64,000 nucleotides of DNA from Protea cynaroides. Lineage: Eukaryota; Streptophyta; Magnoliopsida; Proteales; Proteaceae. The notes beneath the pieces are model-generated. The model saw nothing but the letters and a program-made list of their open reading frames with translations. It did not search any database and had not been told where the DNA came from. The translations under genes were made by a program, and so were the position numbers. The stretch lies in the NCBI GenBank assembly GCA_028583415.1, contig CM053267.1:30552902-30616901 (forward strand), written 5' to 3'. Shown one piece after another: positions 35,301-41,274 of the stretch (position 1 is the first letter of the stretch; each line of letters starts with the position of its first letter).

Positions 35301-36909
35301 AATAGGCTTAACAAGGAAATCATCTAGAAAAGGAATGTCTAACCATTTCTCCCTTTAAGGTCTAGAGAAACATATGCTTTTCGTATACAGATAGAGGACC
35401 AGAGGTACAGGAAAGTGGGGACTAGATATTCTCTCATCTATTCTCCTGAACTGAATTACTTAAATTATAAAAAGCTCTCTTTCTTCTTTTGATGATGTAA
35501 TATTTTATCAAAGAGAACTAGAGAAGAAAATAAAGACTCCAAAAGGGGCACAAGGGAAAACCAAAAAAAAAAAAAAAAAAAAAGAGCAGATGATAGGTTT
35601 ATACATTGTCTTCATTGAGAGAATTTCATCCCATTTGTACCTGACCACAGAAGTGAAGGCCTTAAGACTCCACCAAGATCAATTCCATAGCAAGACAAAA
35701 ATTGACATAGTAGCTGGAGGTGACAGTGTAATAAAATGAAAATCCTTTTGATATTCAGACCACACCTAATGCTAAACTTTATCTGGGTAACACATTCAAT
35801 TGGTTCTTAATCTCTCATATATTATAAGTTCCAGCTCCACTACCACAACATGTACTGCAGATCATCAATCAGTAAAATTTTTGGCACCAGCCAAGTACAT
35901 TATGCTGTTTAACCCTATCTAAGACTCAGATTTCAGAAGGGTCAAATACTACTAATATGAAACTTTCCACTTCTAGACCCCCAATAATACCTAACATCAA
36001 ACTCCGACACTGATGTAGACAAAAGTCATGAAATAATCCACCACTGACTTCACAGCTTCCTTTGAAAATTCTCTTTCCTCCTAGATTATGTTATTCTCAT
36101 CTATTCTCATCCTACTCTTTCCAAATGGACCAGTAAACCGGATAACTCTCCACAACTAAGTAAAGGAAACGACTTTCATCCAGGCTTCCAACATAAAAGT
36201 AAAACATAATAAGACGAATGTTATGAAACTATCCACCTAACTTCACTGCTTCTCTTTCCTCCTAGATTATGTTATTCTCCTCTACTGTCAAGCTCATCCC
36301 TAATGAACCAATAAAGCAAATAACTCTCTAACACTAACCACACAAAACAACTCTCCTCCGCCTACTTCCTCATAACAGTAAAAGAAAACTCCACATCTCA
36401 AACATTAAGTAGAGCTTTTTTTGAACCAATAATGGTAGTCCACTGAAACGAAACTCTAGGTCCACATCACAGGGAAAAGAGAACATCTTTTTGCGCATAC
36501 TAGAAACTCTAGCCAAGGACCACCAAAAACATACCCAAAACTAACATCCAACAGAAACCATCGTAGTCAAACAAACAAGATTACATTTTTCAAGTTTTAA
36601 AAATACAAAATGACATCTTATCTTTTGTGGAATTCCAATACTTATGAAGCTAGAATCAAAATTTTCTAAATTGGTAGAAAAAAAAAATACGCATAAGCAT
36701 CAAAACATTCTCAAATTAAGCACAGATAAGGATAAGACTAGGAAGCCAACCTCGTCACCCCAGGAATGGGACTTCTCCCTCAGAGGTCTCAGGGCGGTAA
36801 CCGGCGTAAATAAAGCGAAAACAACGTAGAGCCCCAGTAAGACATGCCACAACGAAACCCTTCTCTCTCTATTGAGCTGCATAAAATCTGAATTTTTTCT
36901 CCTGATCAT
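5285..36909 (-). CDS. FLY1: FLY1/FLY2-like transmembrane RING E3 ubiquitin ligase, 5' part, ten exons
   Basis: Spliced from minus-strand exons 36909-36751, 28947-28875, 27714-27587, 24445-24330, 7328-7268, 7142-7076, 6982-6905, 5793-5636, 5541-5482 and 5378-5285. All introns have GT/AG borders and phases join without a stop, giving 331 codons plus one base. The product matches FLYING SAUCER E3 ligases (related to yeast Tul1 and fission yeast Dsc1): a signal-anchor helix (residues about 18-39), then 'LRPLREKSHSWGDE', a luminal domain with 'ELGPFSAWNITGTY'-like sequence, then the first membrane helices ('AVNYTLMVTF..FLQVLLLIRQ', 'KVSILMIGQQAIMDAYLCLLHL'). In Arabidopsis FLY1 is an endomembrane RING ligase that affects pectin methylesterification in seed mucilage. 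The multi-helix part and RING lie left of the window. The start chosen is the ATG at 36909 (MIRRKNS); 36969 and 36882 are alternatives. Introns reach 7.8 kb and 17 kb because of transposons. Confidence 0.9.
5482..5541 (-). CDS. FLY1: FLY1-like exon 9
   Basis: 60 nt, 20 codons: VSFLQVLLLIRQMEHSNTQS, nearly invariant in plant FLY proteins. Acceptor TTCTTCAG, donor GTAGGA. Introns on both sides are about 100 bp. Confidence 0.92.
5636..5793 (-). CDS. FLY1: FLY1-like exon 8
   Basis: 158 nt: completes Asp, then GDHERYHLEGLIESPTVDDE, GECFSS, LNATSVNIEVYYNKAVNYT and LMVTF. Acceptor TTGTAG, donor GTATCC. It leads from the luminal domain into the first helix of the multi-pass membrane domain. Confidence 0.92.
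5794..6904 (-). other. intron 7 of the FLY1-like gene
   Basis: 1,111 bp with no coding sequence or clear transposon that I can delimit. A GC-richer patch near 6250-6400 (GGACTGGACCAGG, GGCTCAAGC) resembles the family-name type repeats seen elsewhere, and 5897-6127 carries only a chance ORF. Confidence 0.55.
6905..6982 (-). CDS. FLY1: FLY1-like exon 7
   Basis: 78 nt: completes Ser, then PINIMEKHCNLEIAAQITRV and SSGQS plus one base. The MEKHCN.EIAAQ motif is strongly conserved in the family. Donor GTATTT. Confidence 0.9.
7076..7142 (-). CDS. FLY1: FLY1-like exon 6
   Basis: 67 nt: LGVFSSQVFQASPRDRTWQ then RQN plus one base. Acceptor TTAAACAG, donor GTAATG. The intron to exon 5 is only 125 bp. 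Confidence 0.9.
7268..7328 (-). CDS. FLY1: FLY1-like exon 5
   Basis: 61 nt: completes Ser, then GKDGDLRQEEDYFFATPYHL. Acceptor TTTTTCAG, donor GTAACT. This matches the 'GKE...EEDxxxSNPYHL' segment of the family. Confidence 0.9.
7600..7760 (-). mobile_element. Au-type SINE, copy A
   Basis: The minus strand reads TTGGTGTAACGGTAAGGTTG (pol III A-box region), then a B-box-like region, and ends in the 'CCCCAGACCCTGCAGG' body. It is flanked by a near-perfect duplication CTTTTCGCATAGCAATA (7582-7598) and CTTTTGCATAGCAATA (7761-7776), as expected of target-primed insertion. It lies in intron 4 of the FLY1-like gene. Confidence 0.85.
7777..8173. other. intron 4 sequence before the TRIM
   Basis: AT-rich, no coding sequence or recognised repeat. 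Confidence 0.5.
8269..8561 (-). repeat. 3' LTR of copia-2, with an internal duplication
   Basis: 293 bp against 233 bp for its partner. The extra length is a tandem copy of the CAGCACACACATTAC ... GTTAAATG ... GTACAT block (about 8380-8480). The rest is about 93-95% like the 5' LTR by eye. Confidence 0.9.
8671..10125 (-). pseudogene. copia-2 reverse transcriptase and RNase H, frameshifted
   Basis: Frames 10125-9928, 10012-9824, 9805-9584 and 9523-8945 together give RT: 'EEEMRALKKNNTWELVSLP', 'ARLVARGFTQTYGIDYQETF', 'LYGLKQSPRAWFGRF', then 'YVDDIIVIGN' with the catalytic YVDD. RNase H is at 9030-8671 ('ARSSAEAEFRAIAQGICELL', 'HDRTKHVEIDRYFIKQKL'). At least three frame changes separate the pieces. 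Confidence 0.85.
10279..11430 (-). pseudogene. copia-2 integrase, broken
   Basis: The frame 11013-10279 shows the C-terminal part of the integrase core and the GAG-pre-integrase downstream region: 'LLEIARALMMDAHVPAHYWG', 'KVFGCVCY', 'LGYPATQKGYRCYHPPFRR'. The N-terminal core lies in shifted frames up to about 11430. The usual 'QNGVAERKNR' motif is altered here, so a catalytic residue may be displaced. Confidence 0.8.
11532..11910 (-). pseudogene. copia-2 protease
   Basis: Minus-strand sequence near 11895-11855 encodes HPWVIDTGAIDHMTSS, with the aspartic protease DTG triad. The following frame (11855-11532) has 'VADETLSPILEKGSV' and 'LQSVLHVPNFSTNLLFISSL', typical of copia protease. The start of this part is in another frame. 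Confidence 0.8.
11960..12958 (-). pseudogene. copia-2 gag
   Basis: The frame 12958-12653 ('LNRTNYLMWSKIAYMAIVAR') and the frame 12577-12383 ('YYSELRSLWQDLDYYD') are gag. The zinc knuckle at about 12235-12170 reads C-x2-C-x4-H-x4-Y: the last Cys of the knuckle is replaced by Tyr, a lesion in addition to the frameshifts. Confidence 0.85.
13659..13891 (-). repeat. 5' LTR of copia-2 with adjacent primer-binding site
   Basis: 233 bp. On the minus strand it starts TGTTGTAAGTAATGAACTG and ends TTTGATTCAACA, followed at once by TGGTATCAGAGC, the complement of the initiator tRNA-Met 3' end. Confidence 0.92.
14133..15656. other. intron 4 sequence between TRIM-1 and copia-3
   Basis: No gene seen. A local tandem duplication of about 60 bp lies at 14425-14540 (TTTTTTCTGTTTC ... 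AAACAAAAGACAGTCATA twice), with long T tracts. The rest is unassigned. Confidence 0.55.
15657..15795 (+). repeat. 5' LTR of copia-3
   Basis: 139 bp, TG...CA, with a TATA-like TTATAAATAAA near 15740. It is followed directly by the tRNA-Met primer site. Confidence 0.88.
16400..17160 (+). pseudogene. copia-3 gag remnant
   Basis: Pieces 16472-16834 ('WDCENSLVMTFLVNSMQPQI', 'QYYSEPYYLWQELDFNEEF') and 16892-17077 match copia gag. A zinc knuckle C-x2-C-x4-H-x4-C (CDYCAKERHTREYC) is intact near 17084-17125 but out of frame with the rest. Confidence 0.8.
17380..19200 (+). pseudogene. copia-3 pol remnant (PR, part IN, part RT, RNase H)
   Basis: The protease motif near 17395 reads WIIDSKASDHMS, so the catalytic DSG has become DSK. 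Integrase fragments run to about 18315, then the sequence jumps to RT 'DKVCKLKRALYGLKQSPRAW' (18336 on). The piece 18503-18796 follows the YVDD box. RNase H starts at about 19090 ('KKQSVVARSSAEAEF'), is cut at 19261 and resumes at about 20064 with 'HNPVQHDRTEHMEIDRHFIK'. Confidence 0.8.
19262..20063 (+). mobile_element. solo LTR (802 bp) inserted in copia-3
   Basis: It starts TGATGCAATCC and ends GGCCTACATCA (TGATG/CATCA ends). It is bounded by the exact 5-bp duplication CATTG (19257-19261 and 20064-20068). Removing it and one CATTG restores the copia RNase H frame ('ISIAHNPVQHDRT'). It carries a TATA-like CTATAAAAGG near 19678 and no coding sequence. Size, TG...CA ends and 5-bp duplication fit an LTR left by recombination, probably of a Ty3/gypsy-type element, though no internal region survives to prove the class. 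Confidence 0.85.
20292..20429 (+). repeat. 3' LTR of copia-3
   Basis: 138 bp, ending AATTCAACA. It is similar in order to 15657-15795 with scattered substitutions and one or two indels. Confidence 0.88.
20430..21865. other. intron 4 sequence
   Basis: The open frame at 20865-21227 has no recognisable family and is probably chance. At 21650-21860 the motif ATTCATCTTAACTGGGCC occurs twice and AAGGTAAAATGGTAAT twice about 120-145 bp apart, suggesting a local duplication. A short AAGGGTGTTAAAAT near 21289 and TTGACACCCCTA near 21596 resemble the ends of the hAT-like MITE at 38.9 kb. Confidence 0.5.
21866..22370 (+). repeat. dispersed repeat D, copy 1
   Basis: It shares an ordered set of blocks with 62512-63230 and, inverted, with 26848-27042: GGCAAAGAGGGT, AAGTCAAATTAACAA, GAAAAGTAATGAAGAAACCA, TATCTTGAAATCTAACCCTT. 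It also carries GTTCACGTGAAC near its right part. The limits are approximate. Confidence 0.7.
22371..23185. other. intron 4 sequence
   Basis: AT-rich with homopolymer runs (CCCCCCCC near 22396). No gene or delimited repeat seen. Confidence 0.5.
23186..23494 (-). mobile_element. TRIM-2, complete miniature LTR element
   Basis: LTRs 23186-23292 and about 23388-23494 (107 bp each) surround a 95-bp internal part. On the minus strand the order is 5' LTR (23494-23388), the primer site TGGTATCAGAGC (23387-23376), a non-coding spacer, the polypurine tract ATGAGGGGGAG, then the 3' LTR (TGTGGAGAATAGTCCCACAT...). The LTR start resembles TRIM-1 (TGTTGGGAATAATCCCACAT), so the two are one family. The outer flanks show no clear 5-bp duplication. 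It lies in FLY1-like intron 4. Confidence 0.85.
23495..24329. other. end of intron 4
   Basis: No coding sequence supported; ORFs at 23818-24057 and 24119-24481 overlap the real minus-strand exon 4 or are chance. Confidence 0.55.
24330..24445 (-). CDS. FLY1: FLY1-like exon 4
   Basis: 116 nt: GVLIFQDAFDNERDSG then EGVYIWPFRQLRVVAS. The acceptor AACAG is at 24450-24446 and the donor GTAAAT follows 24330. It ends with two bases of a Ser codon completed by exon 5, 17 kb away. Confidence 0.9.
24446..25104. other. intron 3, left part
   Basis: No recognised repeat or coding sequence. Confidence 0.5.
25105..25203. mobile_element. fragment of the CATAGTTGTC hAT-like family (hAT-C)
   Basis: GCTCACCTAGGCAATGCTTA ... 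CACCTTGACAACTATG matches the right ends of the elements at 51734-54176. Only one terminus is seen. Confidence 0.65.
25590..26810 (+). mobile_element. 5'-truncated LINE (L1-type) 3' end
   Basis: The frame 25580-25900 contains a zf-RVT-like region ('IPTTDQLIRMKIRV', then 'GLESRYHLFFDC'). The frame 26272-26556 and its continuation hold the terminal RNase H-like domain ('IYRGLTLCIERGF', 'SESKLVVDILKR', 'FKHVWRESNQPADYIASLPS'). An A-rich tail follows at 26760-26808. Stops and frame changes make it dead. An internal tandem duplication of about 76 bp lies at 25942-26085. It sits in intron 3 of the FLY1-like gene. Confidence 0.75.
26848..27042 (-). repeat. dispersed repeat D, copy 2
   Basis: Inverted relative to copy 1. 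The minus strand starts TGTTGATGGCAAAGAGGGTT and continues through AAGTCAAATTAACAAGCCC and GAAAAGTAATGAAGAAAACCA. The TGTTG start is compatible with an LTR terminus. Confidence 0.7.
27043..27586. other. intron 3, right part
   Basis: AT-rich, nothing recognised. Confidence 0.5.
27587..27714 (-). CDS. FLY1: FLY1-like exon 3
   Basis: 128 nt completing 43 codons with the G from exon 2. It includes GTWSFLDS, RFPDFGKSNG and STPTKITGVHYVQ, as expected for the luminal domain. The donor is GTAAGG. Confidence 0.9.
28194..28559 (+). repeat. tandem duplication in intron 2, unit about 193 bp
   Basis: The block beginning ACACATATTTAAAGGGTGCA at 28194 repeats at 28387, including GCAATAGAAGTTTTACC and TTTTGAATCTTGGATGTTTA. 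The second copy lacks about 20 bp (ATG..AATCATACCAACATG). Confidence 0.88.
28875..28947 (-). CDS. FLY1: FLY1-like exon 2
   Basis: 73 nt. The acceptor TTGCAG is at 28953-28948 and the donor GTTTGC follows 28875. It encodes WLFIRRDENDLGPYSNWN then ITGTYK, the most recognisable luminal motif of the family. It starts in phase 0 and leaves one base (G) for exon 3. Confidence 0.9.
29185..29590 (-). pseudogene. psbA: plastid psbA fragment in the nucleus (NUPT)
   Basis: The minus strand reads the C-terminal third of photosystem II D1 in order: a 'GVFGGSLFSAMHG'-like region, 'RFGQEEETYNIVAAHGY', 'RLIFQYASFNN', 'FFLAAWPVVG', 'MAFNLNEFNFNQSVVDSQGR' and 'WTDIINNANLGM'. There are several indels, substitutions and stops, and the end is lost. 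It lies in intron 1 of the FLY1-like gene, on the same strand. It is an old transfer and cannot make D1. Confidence 0.9.
30645..30930 (-). pseudogene. ndhC: plastid ndhC/ndhK junction fragment (NUPT)
   Basis: The minus strand contains 'SSYESGIEPMG', then the LQF-RIRYY region with frameshifts, then 'YPWAMIFDVLGVSVFIEAFI', and the ndhC end (TGGCGAAAAGGGGCATTGGA ... TAG at 30682-30684). It runs on into the overlapping start of long-form ndhK ('VLAPEY.D.KK'). Mitochondrial nad3 is excluded because the 'LYPWAM.FDVLG' and ndhK overlap are plastid-specific. Several indels kill both frames. Confidence 0.85.
31318..31975 (+). pseudogene. broken FAD-dependent oxidoreductase gene copy
   Basis: 'QQRVVMCEGGVISVHTTYFL', 'AKGAAVTLIEKSSVAYATSG', 'RAGGFLALHWCDG' match the N-terminal Rossmann FAD-binding part of the plant FAD-dependent oxidoreductase family (DAO-like, TDA3-related). 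The GGGVIG dinucleotide motif is damaged to EGGVIS. After a frame change 'ASFNLHCSLVLKLDSPKAYG YR' and later 'VLVLGPWSCRL' (31950-31980) follow in family order, with in-frame stops between. No introns are apparent, so it may be a processed or captured copy. It lies inside hAT-B. Confidence 0.7.
32315..32920. repeat. GTATCG-rich dispersed repeat inside hAT-B
   Basis: It is dense in GTATCGATACG-like words. The ends AAAGTATCGCGTAC and (inverted) AAGTATCGTATC are similar, suggesting a decayed element with inverted ends; no target duplication is found. Confidence 0.5.
33156..34180. other. intron 1 sequence
   Basis: No gene. The ORF at 33616-33846 is chance and includes a G-rich tract. Confidence 0.5.
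34199..34358 (+). mobile_element. Au-type SINE, copy B
   Basis: It starts GCGCCTTAGTGTGACGGTAA (A-box region), has a B-box-like GGGTTTCGAAAC at about 34249, a GGGGTAAGGCTGCATACATT body and a CCCCAGACCCTGCGATAG 3' region. It is flanked by the 18-20 bp duplication ATCCACCCTCTTTTTAAAGG / ATCCACCCTCTTTTTATAAG (from 34181 and 34359). This is the best-preserved copy in the window. Confidence 0.9.
34380..36750. other. intron 1 sequence next to exon 1
   Basis: No coding sequence. A diverged tandem duplication of about 195 bp lies at about 36030-36400 (TTTCCTCCTAGATTATGTTATTCTC occurs in both halves, at about 36074 and 36254; only the first 20 bases need be compared). Poly-A runs occur near 35285 and 35565. 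Confidence 0.55.
36751..36909 (-). CDS. FLY1: FLY1-like exon 1 (signal anchor)
   Basis: 53 codons. A basic N-terminus is followed by the hydrophobic run VSLWHVLLGLYVVFALFTPV and then ALRPLREKSHSWGDE, the family signature just after the signal anchor. The donor GTTGGC lies at 36750-36745. An in-frame ATG at 36969 would add 20 mostly Phe-rich residues and is a less likely start. Confidence 0.85.
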
Positions 36910-37400
36910 ATCAGAAACACCTTCGAAGAAGAACAAAAAGAAATTCAAATCCGTATTTCCGCCAAACATATCTGCTTAATTAGTTGATCTCCGGGAATAA
37001 TCGAACAAAACCCATGAGAGAGAGGGCTTAAAGAAGAAAGCGGTTGCTTCAAGTCGAGTCAACCATAGAAGGTAGCAACCAACGAAACAAGATCGACTGA
37101 AAGGGAGAGCTCAACGAACGATTGAACAAACAACTACGCCGCAACAACGAAGACCACCACGAGTCATTAGCTGAATCACCAAGTAGAATTTCGGAGAATT
37201 AAAAAAAAAAAAGGAGGGATTAAATTAAATTAAACTATACAATTCTCTCTGGCTTGTGGGCTATGGTCTCTGCTGTTCATAAATAAGAATCCCTCTCTCT
37301 CCCTCTCTGGTGGATGTCGCCATTGTTTTCTGGGTGAATGGTAGAAATGAAGGTCAGCGGCCAATAGCAAAAGAGTCCATTTGTTCTTACTGTCTTTTAT
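36910..37400 (-). promoter_or_regulatory. probable 5' UTR and promoter of the FLY1-like gene
   Basis: Upstream of the ATG the minus strand has pyrimidine-rich leader sequence, and GA/CT-rich tracts (CTCTCTCTCCCTCTCTGG on plus at 37291-37310), common near plant transcription starts. A TATAGTTTAATTTAATTTAA stretch on minus (about 37238-37219) could serve as a TATA region. No start site is proven. Confidence 0.35.
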
Positions 37401-37785
37401 GAATATTGAATATACCTGCTAATTGAGTTATTCGGGCGATTATCCCGACTGGCGGTTACTTCCTGCTTCTGGGTTCGATTTTGTCGGATAAATTAAATTT
37501 AAAATTTAAAATAAAAAAATTTAACGACCATTTAAACGGTGCAGTAACACTTGTTGAAGGTGAACCAGAACATGCCCCTCAGATCAAGATTCAAGAAATC
37601 GGAATACCAAATCTAGAAAAATCGGCCTGAATCTAAAAAAAAATCTGCTCCGACTCACCTGGAATCGGATCGGCGGATTTGAACCGACTGATTTCCCAAT
37701 CCAATCCTAATTCTTAAGACTCTGCCTCGATGACATATGGTCAAGCGACAATGCGTGAAGGTTTTGTTAGGGTTTAAACTCGTTA

Positions 37786-38228
37786 AATCGCTTGTCAAAA
37801 ATGAAATCAAATCGGATCCTTTAAGTCGAAACCATGAATCATGATTAAATGGTTCGATTCTGGTTTTAAAAATAAAACCATTTAAAGCAATTGTTCGGAA
37901 TTGTTCAAATTTACTTTAATCCCTAAGCATTAAAGAAATAATTTTTATTTTAATGCTTTCAACATGGTATATTTTTAAATAGAAAATCTATTTTCATGTA
38001 TGATGAAAATTATTTTAATCTTTTCCTTCTCCTTTGTTCCTAATTCTATCCCTCTCCTTCCCTGAAATGAAATCATTTAAAAACTGAAAATCCAAAATCA
38101 ATTATTAATTGATTTTATTAAACATTTTGAAACTGTTTGATAAATGATTCGGTATTGTTTTACTCATTATACATTGAATCGAAACCAAACCACATCGTTA
38201 AATTGAAACTTCACCATTTAACACCTTT
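37786..38228 (-). mobile_element. non-autonomous AAGGGTGT-type MITE, copy 1
   Basis: Inverted relative to 40797-41274 with shared blocks (AAAATTATTTTAATC, TAGGAACAAA, AGCATTAAAATAAAA). The ends resemble GGTGTTAAA and TTTGACAAGC, a decayed version of the TIR seen at 38876-39590. Confidence 0.55.
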
Positions 38229-38867
38229 ACCAGTGATAAATTGATAACCCAACGAGCCCAATCAGGCTCCTCTTGACCCAAGAAACCAAGAAAACCAATG
38301 TGGCTCAGTTTCCTTTAGTATGTCATATGTATTTGGTTCATCAATTATTTATTCTTCTCTCGTTTTGTCTGTCTATTAATTTTTTTTTATTTATTTATTT
38401 ATTTTTTATTTTTTTATTTTTTTTTTGATATTCTTCTTTTGAAGAAAAGTTCAATTCTCCAGGGTTGGCTCGAGGAACCTGAAAGTATGTAGTTCATGAT
38501 TTCGCCAAAAAAAAATGTAGGAAAAAAATGTAATTCATTTGAATTGGGATGCCAAATTTGACATAATAAAAATTGGAGGGCAAATTTTATTAAGTTAAAT
38601 CAAGAGAGAATAATTGTATTGCCAAGATAAGGGGGATACAAAAGAAAGGGTATAGAGATACCTACCAAAATCTTGACACCTTAAACCTAGAGGTGCCATC
38701 AGATAAATTTGACATATGGCCAATCTGTAGGTTTTTCAATGCTTATCACAATAGTTGTTGTAAGAAATTTCTCAATGCTGAAAAGGCTTCGTCTCCATTG
38801 AACCAAAGTGACATTGTCACCTTGTCACTGGGATCTTGTATCCAATAGGGGTTTAGGTATTTAAGGG
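38229..38867. other. intergenic sequence
   Basis: AT-rich with a long T/A low-complexity tract at 38380-38430. No gene. Confidence 0.5.
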
Positions 38868-38875
38868 GATGAAGT

Positions 38876-39590
38876 TAAGGGTGTCAAACCTGGGCCCAGG
38901 CCGGTAGCTCGGACCGAGCTAGCCTGATATAATCCCAACCCAACCCGAACCGAGCCCTTAATGGATAGACTTGGTCTGGGCTTGTAAAGCCTGACACCGT
39001 TTCATCCCAAACTGAAACTGAACCGGACCGGCCCATTAAGAAGTTTGAACTAGTCCGAAACTGAAAATACCCAACCCGAACACTGGTAATGCCCGTTAAG
39101 AAGCCCAAGATAGTCTGAACCGATTCTTTTTGTTACTCGAATAATAACCAACTGATAAAGGATTTAACGATTCTAACTAAATAAATGCAAATATGCAATC
39201 TATTATTCATGCTTAAATGCTCATAAGATCAATTAAAACTAATCGTTTACAATTGTATTAAATATGAACAAAAAACGCTACAAAAAAATTATTGTCATGC
39301 AAAAGTAGCTACATGTGAAGGCAGCCCGATAAACTCGATAAACCCAACCCACACCGAGCAGGCCAGAAATCAGCCAGATAAGCCCAGTCTGGACCGAGCC
39401 GGTCTGAAATCAACCCTATAAGCCCAGTCCGATAACAACTCAACACCGGACCGGCCCATTAGTTATTGTGTCTAGGGCAACCTACCCCAGCCCGAACTCT
39501 TAATGGACATGTTTTGGGCTAGGCTTGTAAAGTCTGGTATCGTTTCAGCCTAGACCGAAATCAGATCGGACCAACCCGTTGACACCCTTA
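38876..39590. mobile_element. hAT-type MITE (hAT-A), 715 bp
   Basis: The ends TAAGGGTGTCAA and TTGACACCCTTA are perfect 12-bp inverted repeats, and the 8-bp duplication GATGAAGT is exact (38868-38875 and 39591-39598). The interior is made of CCGAACC/GGCCCGG-type motifs without coding capacity. Confidence 0.9.
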
Positions 39591-39598
39591 GATGAAGT

Positions 39599-40081
39599 GT
39601 TACATCTGACGGCTCTAAGATCCGGTGAGATTATTTGAATGTCACTAGGTTGGTTGCTTGAAGATAAAGGCTTGGTTTGTAACCAGTCAATTATAAAGGT
39701 TGTTAAATGCATACAATCCACCACTGAATTATCAAATGCCCAGTAAAACGTGGCTCAGATTTAAATCAATGATTGTACATATAAGAGAATCGGTTACAAA
39801 ATTCCTTGTGAACAATTCAGTTACATTCAAATGCACCCCTCTATCCTCGTAAATGACTTGGTTACATTCAGATGCGCCCCCCTATAAATATGCATATAAT
39901 TGAGGGGAAGGGTTTCTTGTCTGATTTTGTGGTTCCTACACCAGTGCGGAGACCAATGGGGACATACACACATGCATCCAACTTGGGGGTAAGCTGATAA
40001 TTTTCTTCTTGTATCTGAACAAAGGTACATATTGCTCATTATTAACTAAAAAACAATTCATATGATTTTTTTTGGTAAATC
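39599..40081. other. intergenic sequence
   Basis: No gene supported. A direct repeat of CGGTTACAAAATTCC/ CTTGGTTACATTCA-like words (GGTTACATTCA.ATGC) occurs near 39819 and 39853. Confidence 0.45.
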
Positions 40082-40108
40082 AATTCATTTAGAGGTGACA
40101 TGAATGAC

Positions 40109-40175
<67 letters not shown>

Positions 40176-40201
40176 GACATGAATGACACCTCTAAATGTC
40201 T
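40082..40201. repeat. (TA)n microsatellite with inverted flanks
   Basis: About 61 bp of pure TA at 40112-40172. The flanks are CATTTAGAGGTG (40086-40097) and CACCTCTAAATG (40188-40199), a perfect 12-bp inverted pair, so the whole can fold as one long hairpin. Confidence 0.9.
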
Positions 40202-40796
40202 ATTTAAATTTTAGAATATGTAATTTCTTTTGGTTGCTTTGTCTTATTTTTAAGAGTTTTTTAATTTAAACAAAAATAAAATTAAATATTTTCGTAGATG
40301 TATTACAATTATATCATTTTCAAGAGCTACCAGTCTCATGCCATTTTGAATACATATGTGAAATAATAGTTACGAACCCTTATTGAAAGAAAAATACATA
40401 AAATTTAAAAAAAAAATACGGTTACATATTATTTGAGACTTCAAGAGTATCAGTACGACAATTCTTTCTATATTATTATATAGCAAAAGGTTTTGTATAA
40501 GACAACCTCTCACTAATGCTAAAAACTGCCCCCATATACAAAAGGCTGGTACACTTTATGTGATCATGTATAAGAACTATCCCCTTCTTATATATAAGTT
40601 TTGGGTGAGTGGTAGCTGAACTTTTGTAATCCAAAAAACTATAACCTAATTTGGGTTGAGTGAATCCTCGAAGGTTACCATGAGAATATATCATATACAT
40701 TAGAAGGACTTATTGGGACAATGCTGCTATCGCACACGTTGCCACCTTTTTGCCATACATTTTTACTTTTATATTATATTACATTTAAAGAAGTAT
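40202..40796. other. intergenic sequence
   Basis: AT-rich, no gene; the ORF at 40476-40700 is unrecognised. Confidence 0.5.
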
Positions 40797-41274
40797 TAAG
40801 GGTGTTAAACAGTGTGGTGTTGATTTAACGGTGCGATTGATTCTTAGTTCGGTATGCAATGGGTAAAATCAAAACTGAGTTTGATTTATTAAACGGTTTC
40901 ATCGTCATGAGAGAGAGGGAGAGGGAGAGGAAGAAAGTTAGGAACAAAAAGAGAGGGAGAGAGAGAAGAACAAAAGAGAGGGAAAGTCAAAGAAAACACT
41001 AAAATAATTTTAATCATATGTGAAAGTAGACTTATGATTTAAAAGTATGCCACGTGGAAAGCATTAAAATAAAATTTATTTCTATAAATATAGACATTTA
41101 GCATTAAAAGATTAAAATAAAGGTTTTGTTGGTTTTAATGGTTTGAAATAGTCGATTTAAATGGTTTTATTTTTTAGACCAGGATTGAACCGTTTAACTA
41201 AATGGTTTCATTTAAACCGTTTAGTAATCGATTTAAACGGTTTGAATTGATTCGATTTCATATTTGACACCCTT
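40797..41274 (+). mobile_element. AAGGGTGT-type MITE, copy 2
   Basis: It runs from TAAGGGTGTTAAACAG to CATATTTGACACCCTTA. The interior has GA-rich repeats (40908-40990) and AAACGGTTT-type words. The flanks show no clear 8-bp duplication. It is related to hAT-A by its ends. Confidence 0.65.

Noticed and set aside
36644..36829. Plus-strand ORF of 61 aa
   Set aside because: Antisense to FLY1-like exon 1; composition is a shadow of the real minus-strand exon.
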